DNA of 64,000 nt from positions 130,854 through 194,853 of the forward strand of contig JAWLGK010000003.1 in the NCBI GenBank assembly GCA_041685115.1, read 5' to 3'. The DNA comes from JALOAT01 sp041685115. Its GTDB lineage: Bacteria; Pseudomonadota; Gammaproteobacteria; Thiohalomonadales; Thiohalomonadaceae. Shown piece after piece: positions 52,428 through 61,308 of the stretch. The stretch's first letter is position 1. Every line of letters begins with the position of its first letter. The notes under the pieces were generated by a model that had not been told where the DNA came from, did no database searches, and saw only the letters and a program-made list of their open reading frames with translations. The position numbers and the translations under genes are program-made.

Positions 52428-55052
52428 ATGGTGCGCGACACCGTGACCACACTCATCGCCCTGGTCGCCGACGCGCTGGCGCGGCAGCCCGATCGCGAGG
52501 CGGTGATCGCCTTCACCCGTGATGATTGCGTGCGCTGGACACGGGCGCGGTTGTGGCAAGCGGCGGAGGCGCATGCCCAGGTCCTGCTGGCCAACGGCGT
52601 GCGCAATGGTGAACGGGTGGTGCTCCAGGGCGACATGCGGCCGGGATGGATCGCAGCGCTGCTTGGCACCCTGCGCGTGGGCGCCTGCATCGTGCCCATC
52701 GACGCGCAGTTCAGCGGCGACACCCTGGCGCACGTGCTGCGCGATTGTGGGGCACACTGTGCATGGACCGATGCGGCGCACGCCGCCGGGCTACCGGCCT
52801 CGGTGACGGCATTACCCATGGATGAAGCGCCGCCGGCGCCGGTGTCCCTGCCGCCGCTGCCGCAGGATGCCGAGGCAGTGGCCGCCATCCTCTACACCTC
52901 CGGCACCACCGCTTTTCCCAAGGGCGTGCCGCTCACGCACCGCAATCTGGCCTTTCAGGTGGAGAGCCTCGCCGCCATGGGCCTGGTGCACGGCGAAGAC
53001 CGCGCCCTGCTGCCGCTGCCGGCGCACCATGTCTATCCCTTTGCGCTCGGCATCTTCGCGCCGCTGATCCTGGGGTTGCCGCTGGTCATCCCGGCGGGGC
53101 TCACCGGGCCGCAGATCGCGCGAGCGCTGCGTGAGAGCGAGGCGTCGGTGATCATCGGTGTGCCGAGGCTCTATGGCGCCTTGTTCGAGGCACTGGAGGC
53201 GCGCCTCGCCGCGGCAGGACGCTGGGCACCGCTGCTGTTCCGAGTCGGGCTCACCGCCGCGGGCGGTCTGCGCCGCGGCACCGGCATCAATGCCGGGCGT
53301 CGATTGTTCGCTCCGCTACACCGGCGCATCGCCCCACGGCTGCGCGTCGCCGCGTGCGGCGGGGCGGCCCTGGATGCGGCGCTGGCGCGCCGTCTTGAGG
53401 CCTTCGGCTGGGACCTGGCCATCGGCTACGGCCTCACCGAGACTTCGCCGCTGCTGACCCTCGACCGAACGCCCGTGCGCCACGGCAGTGTGGGGCGCCC
53501 GCTCGCAGGCGTGGAAATCCGCGTGCGGGACGGCGAGATCCAGGCGCGCGGACCGGGCGTATTCAGCGGCTACCTGAATCTGCCGGAAAAAAATGCCGAG
53601 ACCTTCACCGGAGACGGCTGGTTCCGCACCGGTGATCGCGGCAGCGTGGATGCCGACGGCTATCTGTTCGTCCAAGGCCGGCTGTCCGAGATCATCGTCA
53701 CCGCCGGCGGTGTGAACGTGCAGCCCGAGGAAGTGGAGGCGGCGTTTGAAACCAGTCCGTTCATCCGTGAGGCGGCGCTGCTGCCGGGCGATAAAGGGCT
53801 CGCGCTCCTAGTGGTGCCGGAGGTTGCCGAGGCGGTGCGCGCCGGGCGGGAGGTGGAGGAGGCGGTGCGCGCCGCAGTGTCCGGGATCGCGCGAGGCCTG
53901 GCCAGCTACCAGCGCCCGGCCGCCCTGGCCTTGACCCACGAGCCGCTGCCGCGCACACGCCTCGGCAAACTGCAGCGCCACCGCCTGCATGAACGTTTCG
54001 AACTGGCGCGCCGCGCCGGGCCGCAGACACGCGCACGGCCCTTGTCGCCGGAACAATGGGCGAGCGCCGATCGCGGGCTGCTGGACGCGGAGGCCGCGCG
54101 GGTCGCATGGTCGTGGCTGACGGCGCGCTATCCCGACCGGCGCCTCACGCCGGATACACACCTGGAACTGGAACTGGGCATTGATTCACTCGGCTGGATC
54201 GACCTGACCCTTGAGCTAGGCACGCGCACGGGCGTGGAACTGGACGACACGGTCATTGCACGCATGGAACGGGTGCGTGATCTGCTGAACGCCGCGGCGG
54301 AGGGGCAGAGCGCAGGTGAGAAGGGCGGATGGCTGGCCCACCCGGAGCGTGTACTGGGGGATCAGGGGCAACGCTATCTCACCCCATTGCCTGCGCCGTT
54401 GGAGCGGTTTGCCCGTGCGCTCACCCGCCTGAACGGCGCACTCATGCACCGTCTGTTTCGCGTGCGCGCCTGCGGCCTGGAACATCTGCCGCCCCGTGGC
54501 CCTTATCTGCTGGTGCCCAACCACGGCAGCGTGCTCGATCCCTTCGCCTTGTCCGCGGTGATCCCCCGCGGCATTGCGCGCGACGTGCATTGGGCTGGCA
54601 TCAGCGACATGGCCTTTGCCAATCCGATAGTGCGCGGCTTCAGCCGACTGGCGCACGTGCTGCCGGTCGATCCGCAGCGCGGCGCCGTATCGAGTCTGGC
54701 CCTTGCAGTGGCGGTGCTGGATGCCGGCAAACCGCTGGTGTGGTTTCCCGAGGGCCAACGCTCACCCGACGGCCGCCTGCTGCCGTTCAAGCGCGGCATA
54801 GGCGTGGTGCTCGAACATCGCAGGGTGCCCGTGGTCCCCGTGGTCATCCGCGGCGCCAACGACGCCATGCCGCCGGGGCGACGCGTGCCACGGCGCAGCG
54901 AAATCACCGTGGACGTGGGCGAGCCCGTCATGCCCGACGAGCTTGCCGCACAGGGCAAAGGCATGCGCAGCGACGAGCGCATCACAGACGGCTTGCATGC
55001 GCGGTTATGGGCGATGTGCAAAGGGAAACATGCGGCGGGCGAAACCCCGTAG
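52428..55052 (+). CDS. Acyl-AMP ligase - acyl carrier protein - PlsC acyltransferase fusion
   Basis: An 874-residue three-domain protein. Residues 1-520 are an AMP-binding ligase (YTSGTTAFPKGVPLTHRN at about 155, GYGLTETSP, WFRTGDRG, GRLSEIIVTAGGVNV). Residues about 545-630 are an acyl carrier domain (ELELGIDSLGW, phosphopantetheine Ser587). Residues about 660-870 are a PlsC acyltransferase (VPNHGSVLDPF; FPEGQRSPDG). It would activate a fatty acid, hold it on its own carrier and transfer it to a lysophospholipid or a similar acceptor. Start uncertain: ATG 52428 begins the ligase fold; the frame is open to 52278. No other fatty acid genes are near. Confidence 0.9.
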   Translation: MVRDTVTTLIALVADALARQPDREAVIAFTRDDCVRWTRARLWQAAEAHAQVLLANGVRNGERVVLQGDMRPGWIAALLGTLRVGACIVPIDAQFSGDTLAHVLRDCGAHCAWTDAAHAAGLPASVTALPMDEAPPAPVSLPPLPQDAEAVAAILYTSGTTAFPKGVPLTHRNLAFQVESLAAMGLVHGEDRALLPLPAHHVYPFALGIFAPLILGLPLVIPAGLTGPQIARALRESEASVIIGVPRLYGALFEALEARLAAAGRWAPLLFRVGLTAAGGLRRGTGINAGRRLFAPLHRRIAPRLRVAACGGAALDAALARRLEAFGWDLAIGYGLTETSPLLTLDRTPVRHGSVGRPLAGVEIRVRDGEIQARGPGVFSGYLNLPEKNAETFTGDGWFRTGDRGSVDADGYLFVQGRLSEIIVTAGGVNVQPEEVEAAFETSPFIREAALLPGDKGLALLVVPEVAEAVRAGREVEEAVRAAVSGIARGLASYQRPAALALTHEPLPRTRLGKLQRHRLHERFELARRAGPQTRARPLSPEQWASADRGLLDAEAARVAWSWLTARYPDRRLTPDTHLELELGIDSLGWIDLTLELGTRTGVELDDTVIARMERVRDLLNAAAEGQSAGEKGGWLAHPERVLGDQGQRYLTPLPAPLERFARALTRLNGALMHRLFRVRACGLEHLPPRGPYLLVPNHGSVLDPFALSAVIPRGIARDVHWAGISDMAFANPIVRGFSRLAHVLPVDPQRGAVSSLALAVAVLDAGKPLVWFPEGQRSPDGRLLPFKRGIGVVLEHRRVPVVPVVIRGANDAMPPGRRVPRRSEITVDVGEPVMPDELAAQGKGMRSDERITDGLHARLWAMCKGKHAAGETP

Positions 55053-55128
55053 GGCGCCCCTGGACGTGGCGATTCATCAACGCTGAAAGACGGACACGGC
55101 CCGTCGAAGCACTGTGCGCCAAGGTAAC

Positions 55129-55365
55129 CTACGGGGCAATACGCTGCGCGACCTTCCGGCCCACGCGTCTTCCTACGCCCGTACCCCACAGCATGCCCCA
55201 CAGGCGCGGGATACCGCCGAGCACGAAACCACCTACCACCGCCACGAGCATGGCGTCCATGGGTTGGCGGCGCACCCAAGGGACAAGGCCCGTTTCCCGG
55301 GCGATGATGCGCAACCGCGCCTTGGCTTCCTGCGGTGTTATTGATTCAGTCTCTTTGCGGCCCAT
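55129..55365 (-). CDS. Small membrane protein, third gene of a YqjDE-like unit
   Basis: A 78-residue protein. A basic N-terminal helix (ITPQEAKARLRIIARETG) is followed by a membrane segment (AMLVAVVGGFVLGGIPRLWGMLW) and a basic tail. I do not recognise the family; its position after the yqjE-like gene suggests a third partner, as yqjK is in E. coli, but the sequence is not clearly YqjK. The ATG at 55365 overlaps the end of the yqjE-like gene by 28 bases on the same strand. The frame is open further upstream into that gene. Confidence 0.6.
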   Translation of the reverse strand: MGRKETESITPQEAKARLRIIARETGLVPWVRRQPMDAMLVAVVGGFVLGGIPRLWGMLWGTGVGRRVGRKVAQRIAP

Positions 55366-55613
55366 GCGATCAATCCCGCAACCAGCAACGTCACCAGGCC
55401 GGTGGCGAGTGCGGCGGCGTCGGCGGGCAGGTGCCGGGCGGAATACAGGTAGAGACTCCATACCCAGAAGGCAAGACCGGCAAACGCAAACAGCACTGCA
55501 GCGACCACGAGCGCCAGTGCGCCCGCGAAGCGGGCGACGGACTGCCGCATCGCCCTTGCCTCGGCCTCGAAGAGGTCGGCAAGGGCGATGACGAACTCGG
55601 CCAGCGTATTCAG
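55338..55613 (-). CDS. yqjE: Phage holin family/YqjE-like membrane protein
   Basis: A 91-residue protein if translated from a CTG at 55613, or 70 residues from the ATG at 55550. The extra 21 residues read LAEFVIALADLFEAEARA, and such an amphipathic acidic helix in front of two membrane helices is the usual YqjE layout; AVLFAFAGLAFWVWSLYLYSA and LATGLVTLLVAGLIAWAAKRL are the two helices. The CTG overlaps the upstream stop as CTGA, as other pairs in this window overlap as ATGA or GTGA. No GTG, TTG or ATG lies in between. YqjE proteins sit in the inner membrane with YqjD. Confidence 0.65.
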   Translation of the reverse strand: MNTLAEFVIALADLFEAEARAMRQSVARFAGALALVVAAVLFAFAGLAFWVWSLYLYSARHLPADAAALATGLVTLLVAGLIAWAAKRLNQ

Positions 55614-55933
55614 CGGCGGGCCCCCAGGTCCATCAGCTTGGCGATCAGGAAACCGACGCCCACGGCCGTGGCGATGCTGCCGATCGGGTGCTGGCCGATG
55701 GTCTCCTCCATGTCGTCCATGGCCTTGCCGCTGCGTTCGCGCGCCTCCTGGAGCTTGCGGCGAACCTGATCACGAGTGGCGTTAATACGTTCCTGCATCT
55801 GCGCTTTCATGTCGGTTACCCTTTCACTTGAGGTTCCGCGAATCGCGTTCGTGAGATCCGCCACGTCCGATCGAAGATTGGAAATGTCGGATTTCAAGGA
55901 TTCGAGTTCTTCTTCGAACGGTCTATCGGCCAT
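55610..55933 (-). CDS. yqjD: DUF883 (ElaB/YqjD-like) membrane-anchored protein
   Basis: A 107-residue protein. A charged helical N-terminus and coiled coil (ELESLKSDISNLRSDVADL) lead to a C-terminal membrane segment (IGSIATAVGVGFLIAKLMDL) ending GARR. DUF883 proteins such as YqjD and ElaB are inner-membrane proteins with a ribosome-binding N-terminus in stationary phase. AAGGAG precedes the ATG at 55933. It heads the small yqjD-yqjE-like unit. Confidence 0.85.
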   Translation of the reverse strand: MADRPFEEELESLKSDISNLRSDVADLTNAIRGTSSERVTDMKAQMQERINATRDQVRRKLQEARERSGKAMDDMEETIGQHPIGSIATAVGVGFLIAKLMDLGARR

Positions 55934-56289
55934 AGCGGTCTCCTTGTTGTCGCGATGCCTTCCTGCGTGAAGAATCCTAGGCCACGCCAGCACTCCGCGC
56001 TACGCGGCATGATTGCCGGCGCGTGTTTGCCGGACAGGGGGAGTGACTTGGCATCCAAGTGATGTGGTGAGAATGCCTATTTGGAAATGCGATGCGCCCC
56101 TCACGCATTCAATGAGGTCCCGGCCTGAGTAATCGTAGTCGCTGATCCGCTCGGTAAGGCGCCTACGGGGTGGACGCACAGGAAAGACGATAAGGAGTGT
56201 GGAGAAAACCGGCGGCGGTCAATCACGAAATCACGCAGGCCGCCCCCGCGCACCCGGTCCATAGTTCTATGAACTTCGGGAGGGCCGCG
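55934..56289. other. Intergenic region between the divergent yqjD and tkt genes
   Basis: No gene, hairpin or repeat of note was found in these 356 bases. GGGAGG at 56279-56284 is the transketolase ribosome site. Promoters for both directions should lie here. Confidence 0.5.
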
Positions 56290-58128
56290 ATGAACCGCAC
56301 TGCCACCGCGCCGATCGATTTGGCGTCGCTTGCGCTCATGGCGCAGAAGCTGCGCCGACACGCCGTCGAGATGACCACTGCCGCGGGTTCCGGGCATCCC
56401 ACCTCGGCGCTGTCCTGCGCCGATATCGTGAGCACGCTTTTTTTTCACCAGATGCGCTGGGACCCGGGCGACCCGCATGCACGCGACGTGGACAGCTTCG
56501 TCCTGTCGAAGGGCCACGCAGCGCCGATCCTGTGGGCCGCCCTTTGGGAAGCAGGGGCAATCACCGAAGACCTGCGCTCGCTGCGACGCATCGACAGCAC
56601 GCTGGAAGGCCACCCGACGCCGCGCAACCCGTGGGTGCGGGTCGCCACGGGCTCCCTCGGCCAGGGCCTGGCGGCGTCCAACGGCATCGCGCTGGCCAAC
56701 CGCTTGGATGGCATCGATGCCCACGTGTACTGCCTGATGGGTGATGGCGAATGCTCGGAAGGCTCCGTATGGGAGGCAGCGCAATTTGCGCAACTGCACG
56801 GGCTTTCCAGCGTGGTTGCAATCGCGGACGTGAACGGCCTTGCCCAAAGCGGCCCGGCGCCTTACGGACACGACACCGGGGTGTTCGCCACGCGCTTCCG
56901 TGCCTTCGGCTGGAACGCCATCGAGATCGACGGCCACGACATCGCCGCGATCATCGACGCCCTGGATAAGGCCACGCAACACGGCCCCACCGCCATCATC
57001 GCGCGTACCGTAAAGGGCAAGGGCGTGTCATTCCTGGAGGCGCGCGATGACCTGCACGGCAAACCGCTGAAGCCGGAACAGAGTGCCCAGGCCCTGGCGG
57101 AATTGCAGGGCGACGACATCGGCCTGCGTGTGGCGCCGCAGCGGCTTGGCGCGCGCACGCGGCCGTCGGCGCCGGCAGCACGCATCGCTTGCGACTATCG
57201 ATCCGGCCAGTCGATGGCGACGCGCGAGGCCTTCGGACACGCGCTGAGCAAGCTCGGCGACCAGCACGCGCGCCTGGTGGTCCTCGACGGCGACGTGGGC
57301 AATTCCACGCGCACCGATCTGTTCGCCGCGGCCCACCCTGAGCGCTTCTTCCAGAGTTCCATCGCCGAACAGGCCATGAGCGGCGCCGCACTCGGTCTCG
57401 CGACCGCTGGCTTCGTGCCCTGCGCGGCTACCTTCGCCTGCTTTCTCTCGCGCGCTTATGACTTCATCCGCATGGCGGGGCACAGCCGGCCGGAGCACCT
57501 CATCTTTTGCGGCAGCCACGCGGGGGTGTCCATCGGCGAGGACGGCCCGTCACAGATGGGCCTCGAAGACATCGCCATGTTCCGCGCCCTGGCCGACAGC
57601 ACGGTGCTGTACCCCTGTGATGCGGTGAGCGCGGAGCACTTGACCGCCTGCGCGCTGAACACGCCGGGGATCGTTTACCTGCGTACCACCCGCGGCAAGA
57701 CGCCCGTGCTGTACGCCAACGATGAATCCTTCGTGGTGGGCGGCAGTAAGGTGCTGCGTCGCTCGGCACAGGACCGCGCTACCCTGGTGGCGGCGGGCAT
57801 CACCGTGCACGAGGCGCTTGCTGCCGCCGAGGCGCTCGCCGTGTGCGGTGTGGCGGTGCGGGTCATCGACGCCTATTCCGTGAGACCACTCGACGAGGCC
57901 GCCTTGCGCGAGGCGGCGCGGGAAACCGGGCTCGTCATCACGGTGGAAGACCATTGGCGCGCCGGCGGCCTCGGCGAGGCCGTGGCCACCCTGGTGTGCG
58001 GCGAGGCCGCGGTGCACGTGCTGGCGGTCAGCGACGAACCGCGTTCAGGCAAACCGGATGAATTGTTGGAATTTCACGGCATCGGTCGCGAAGCCATCGC
58101 GCGTACCGTGAAGGCACTGGTGGGTTGA
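56290..58128 (+). CDS. tkt: Transketolase
   Basis: A 612-residue single-chain thiamine-diphosphate enzyme. The pyrophosphate-binding half has GSGHPTSALSCADI, SKGHAAPILWAAL, GSLGQGLAASNGIALA and the metal motif GDGECSEGSVWEA. The second half has DGDVGNSTRT, IAEQAMSGAALGLA, HAGVSIGEDGPSQMGLEDIA and RVIDAYSVRPLDE. It is about 50 residues shorter than E. coli TktA and resembles the compact TKL-type/archaeal-animal form. It works with the transaldolase and aldolase. The ATG at 56290 is preceded by GGGAGG; an earlier ATG at 56269 is possible. Confidence 0.92.
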   Translation: MNRTATAPIDLASLALMAQKLRRHAVEMTTAAGSGHPTSALSCADIVSTLFFHQMRWDPGDPHARDVDSFVLSKGHAAPILWAALWEAGAITEDLRSLRRIDSTLEGHPTPRNPWVRVATGSLGQGLAASNGIALANRLDGIDAHVYCLMGDGECSEGSVWEAAQFAQLHGLSSVVAIADVNGLAQSGPAPYGHDTGVFATRFRAFGWNAIEIDGHDIAAIIDALDKATQHGPTAIIARTVKGKGVSFLEARDDLHGKPLKPEQSAQALAELQGDDIGLRVAPQRLGARTRPSAPAARIACDYRSGQSMATREAFGHALSKLGDQHARLVVLDGDVGNSTRTDLFAAAHPERFFQSSIAEQAMSGAALGLATAGFVPCAATFACFLSRAYDFIRMAGHSRPEHLIFCGSHAGVSIGEDGPSQMGLEDIAMFRALADSTVLYPCDAVSAEHLTACALNTPGIVYLRTTRGKTPVLYANDESFVVGGSKVLRRSAQDRATLVAAGITVHEALAAAEALAVCGVAVRVIDAYSVRPLDEAALREAARETGLVITVEDHWRAGGLGEAVATLVCGEAAVHVLAVSDEPRSGKPDELLEFHGIGREAIARTVKALVG

Positions 58129-58140
58129 TGGTGCCCCCGC

Positions 58141-58224
58141 GTAGGAGCCCACCCTGTGGGCGAATGCCTTCCGACCGTTTGGGCGGTTAGGGAAACCACC
58201 TTCGCCGACGGTGTCGGCTCCTGC
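58141..58224. repeat. REP-like palindrome (family 1, single copy)
   Basis: Begins GTAGGAGCCCACCCTGTGGG and ends GGTGTCGGCTCCTGC, with TTCGCC inner arms, the same as the units at 7964-8253. It lies between the convergent tkt and OsmC-like genes and may serve as a terminator. Confidence 0.8.
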
Positions 58225-58255
58225 GATGGGGGCTGCAAGTGATGCGGGATTGCAC

Positions 58256-58627
58256 TCAGGCGATGCGTGTCTGCACCCGCGGCGGATGCTCCAGGGTGCG
58301 GTGCAAGGTGCACGAGGCCGCCGCGCGCCGGGCGGCCTCCTGGCGCGTCTGCGGCAGACCGGGCCAATGGATGTCCATGGCGATCTCGTCGATACGCCCG
58401 TCGTCGGCGGCATACGACCAGCGCACACGGATGCCGATGGCGTCCGGCGCCACAGCGATGGTCTCGCCGTAGGCATAGAGCACAGAAAACGCGCATAACG
58501 CCAGTGAGGTGGCGAACATCTGGATGGCACTGTAGGCCGCATCCGGATCGTGACTGTGTACGGTCATCTCGGGCGCGAGAAAGTCCGAGATTTCCAGGTC
58601 CTCCTCGGAATGCATGAGGATATGCAT
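58256..58627 (-). CDS. OsmC-like family protein
   Basis: A 123-residue protein. The C-terminal half (IRVRWSYAADDGRIDEIAMDIHWPGL, then AASCTLHRTLEHPPRVQTRI) follows the OsmC/Ohr-type pattern with one cysteine in a CTLHRTL motif; the second redox cysteine of Ohr is not seen. The N-terminus MHILMHSEEDLEI is acidic. It has no signal. The start 58627 is only 24 bases from the divergent histidine kinase start, so the two must share or overlap promoters. Function is unknown. Confidence 0.65.
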   Translation of the reverse strand: MHILMHSEEDLEISDFLAPEMTVHSHDPDAAYSAIQMFATSLALCAFSVLYAYGETIAVAPDAIGIRVRWSYAADDGRIDEIAMDIHWPGLPQTRQEAARRAAASCTLHRTLEHPPRVQTRIA

Positions 58628-58651
58628 GATTCCAATGCCTAGTTCACCACC

Positions 58652-60328
58652 ATGACTTCGGCAACTCCGGATCCGCTGCGGGCCTTCGCGCGGGAACCGG
58701 GCGACGCCCTCGCCCAGGCCGCGCAGCTGGCGGAGCGGCTCGGCATCGGCCTGCTGCGCGAGGCGCCGCCGCATCCGCTCAACCGCACCATGGAGCGCGT
58801 GCTTGCGCAAACGTCGGGCGCGCTTTCACTGCACCCTGGAGTTGCCGTATGGCCCACGGCGAACGGAACCGGGCGGCGCGTTCGCATCACGCGCCTGCAT
58901 CTCGATGGGCTTGCCGTGCTGGCGGTGGCGCCGATTCGGCGGGGCACACCACTGCCCGCGGGCGGCGTGCATCCCTTCCTGCGCCTGGACCGCCAAGGCC
59001 GCATCGAATTCGCCAACCCGCCGGGGCGGGAACTCATCGACTATGCCGGCGCGCCCGCGTTGGAAATGCGCCTGCGCACGGCCGTGCCCGAGGCCATCGC
59101 CCGCGGCGAATGGTCGGTGGACGTGACGCTCGGGCCGCGCCTGTTCAGCTTCGTGCTCATCAGCGTGGACGATGACAGCCTGCACGCCTACGGTCGCGAG
59201 GTCAGCGAACGCCGTTTCGTCGAGGCGGCGCTGCGCGCCAGCGAGGCGCGGCTGAGCGCACTCATCGAGGCGGCGCCCGACGCCATCGTCATCACCACCC
59301 GCGAGGGCCGGATCGAATACGTGAATCCCCTGGCAGAGCACATGTTCGGCTTCGCTCGCGGCGAACTCATCGGCCGCGGCATTGCGCGGCTGATCCCGCA
59401 ATGGTTCGATGCACCGCCCCTGCGCGCCGTGCTCGATGCCGCAGTCGCGCCGAGTGCCACCGCCAATCCCCACGACGATACGCTGACCGCCAGGCGCAAG
59501 GACGACAGCCGTTTTCCCGTCGAGGTGAGCGCCAGCGCTATGGCGCAGAACGGCCGGCACTACGTCACCGCCATCGTGCGCGACGTTACCGAACGTGAAC
59601 GGGCGGCCCGCGAGATCCGCCAGCTCAACGAACACCTGGCCCGGCACGTGGAACGGCTCACGTCCTTGAACCGCGATCTGGAGTCCTTCAGCTATACGGT
59701 CTCCCATGACCTGCGCGCGCCGCTGCGCAGCATCGACGGCTTCAGCGCCCTGCTGGCGGAGGACTACGCGGGCAAGCTCGACGAACAAGGGCGCGACTGG
59801 CTGCAACGCATTCACCTTGCCGCCACACGCATGTCCGACCTCATCGACGGCCTGCTGCGGCTCTCGCGCATCACCCGCGCGGACCTGGTGCGGGAGCCCG
59901 TGGACCTGTCGGCCCTGGCCGCTTCCATCGCCGAGATGCTGCGCGCCTCGGCGCCGGCGCGCGCCGTGACCTTTCACATCGCCCCCGATCTGCATTGCCA
60001 GGCGGACCGCGCCATGGCGACCGTGCTGCTGGAAAACCTGCTGGGCAACGCCTGGAAATTCACCGCGGCATGCACCAAGGCGCAGATCCACGTTGCCCGT
60101 GGGCGCGCCAAGGGCCGCGAGGTATTCGTGGTGAGCGACAACGGCGCCGGCTTCGACATGCGCTACGCGGGCAAACTGTTCAAGCCCTTCGAACGCCTGC
60201 ACGGTCGCGACTACCCAGGCACCGGCATCGGCCTTGCGACGGTGCAACGCATCGTGCAGCGCCACGGCGGGGATATCTGGGTGGAAAGCAAGGAAGGTGA
60301 GGGCACCCGTTTCTACTTCACGTTGTAG
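58652..60328 (+). CDS. PAS-domain sensor histidine kinase
   Basis: A 558-residue cytoplasmic kinase with no membrane helix. Residues 1-215 are an input region with a degenerate PAS-like part (FLRLDRQGRIEFANPPGRELI); a clear PAS follows (IEAAPDAIVITTREGRIEYVNP). The HisKA domain carries SYTVSHDLRAPLRSID with His352. HATPase_c has LLENLLGNAWKFT, DNGAGFDMRYAGKLFKPFERLHG and GTGIGLATVQRIVQRHGG. This is the phytochrome-like/bacteriophytochrome-type H-box (SHDLRAPL). No receiver gene is adjacent, so it is an orphan kinase. Confidence 0.9.
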   Translation: MTSATPDPLRAFAREPGDALAQAAQLAERLGIGLLREAPPHPLNRTMERVLAQTSGALSLHPGVAVWPTANGTGRRVRITRLHLDGLAVLAVAPIRRGTPLPAGGVHPFLRLDRQGRIEFANPPGRELIDYAGAPALEMRLRTAVPEAIARGEWSVDVTLGPRLFSFVLISVDDDSLHAYGREVSERRFVEAALRASEARLSALIEAAPDAIVITTREGRIEYVNPLAEHMFGFARGELIGRGIARLIPQWFDAPPLRAVLDAAVAPSATANPHDDTLTARRKDDSRFPVEVSASAMAQNGRHYVTAIVRDVTERERAAREIRQLNEHLARHVERLTSLNRDLESFSYTVSHDLRAPLRSIDGFSALLAEDYAGKLDEQGRDWLQRIHLAATRMSDLIDGLLRLSRITRADLVREPVDLSALAASIAEMLRASAPARAVTFHIAPDLHCQADRAMATVLLENLLGNAWKFTAACTKAQIHVARGRAKGREVFVVSDNGAGFDMRYAGKLFKPFERLHGRDYPGTGIGLATVQRIVQRHGGDIWVESKEGEGTRFYFTL

Positions 60329-60360
60329 GAACAACCGCCGGCCGCGCTTCCCGTGTCATT

Positions 60361-61308
60361 TCCGCAGGCGGGAGCGATCTTCCGCTTGCGATTCTGCCGT
60401 TGCGACGACCAACGTCGTAGGTCACGTTGGCGCGCAGCGCCTACGTGACTAGTCCCGCGGGAGCCTTCCCCGCACACTCCCTCTCCCTCCGGGAGAGGGC
60501 TGGGGAGAGGGGATCAATGAAGGGAGCGGCTAGCGGAGACCCACCTGCACACGGGCCAACTGGCGGTCGTGCACGTGGCCGAGCAACCACTGCGCGGTAA
60601 TGGCGCCGCACATGGCCAGGAACATGTCCCACTGGGTATCCCACACATCGCCCTGGGTGGCCAGGAAGGCATCGCCTCCGCAGGTGGGAGCGATCTTCCG
60701 CTCGCGATTCTGCCGTTGCGACGACCAACGTCGTAGGTCACGTTGGCGCGCAGCGCCTACGTGACTAGTCCCGCGGGAGCCTTCCCCGCACACTCCCTCT
60801 CCCTCCGGGAGAGGGCTGGGGAGAGGGGATCAATGAAGGGAGCGGCTAGCGGAGACCCACCTGCACACGGGCCAACTGGCGGTCGTGCACGTGGCCGAGC
60901 AACCACTGCGCGGTAATGGCGCCGCACATGGCCAGGAACATGTCCCACTGGGTATCCCACACATCGCCCTGGGTGGCCAGGAAGGCATCGCCTCCGCAGG
61001 TGGGAGCGATCTTCCGCTCGCGATTCTGCCGTTGCGACGACCAACGTCGTAGGTCACGTTGGCGCGCAGCGCCTACGTGACTAGTCCCGCGGGAGCCTTC
61101 CCCGCACACTCCCTCTCCCTCCGGGAGAGGGCTGGGGAGAGGGGATCAATGAAGGGAGCGGCTAGCGGAGACCCACCTGCACACGGGCCAACTGGCGGTC
61201 GTGCACGTGGCCGAGCAACCACTGCGCGGTAATGGCGCCGCACATGGCCAGGAACATGTCCCACTGGGTATCCCACACATCGCCCTGGGTGGCCAGGAAG
61301 GCATCGCC
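60361..61308. repeat. 316-bp tandem repeat, exactly three copies
   Basis: Copies start at 60361, 60677 and 60993. Each holds a REP-like palindrome (CGTAGGTCACGTTGGCGCGC...), the CTCCCTCTCCCTCCGGGAGA block and about 48 codons of the 3' end of the DUF2238 gene read on the minus strand. Copies 2 and 3 appear identical; copy 1 differs at two positions seen by eye (GGCGGG versus GGTGGG; CGCTTG versus CGCTCG). Copy 3 is the authentic gene end. The junction carries TCCGC, shared between the gene (GCCTTCCGCG) and the left flank (TTTCCGCAGG), so a microhomology-based duplication is likely. Confidence 0.95.

Noticed and set aside
58826..60334. 502-codon open frame on the minus strand
   Set aside because: Antisense to the PAS histidine kinase, whose HisKA and HATPase motifs are unmistakable.
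60361..61308. CRISPR or phage attachment-site array
   Set aside because: The repeat unit is 316 bases and contains a gene end and palindromes. There are no spacers and no integrase.
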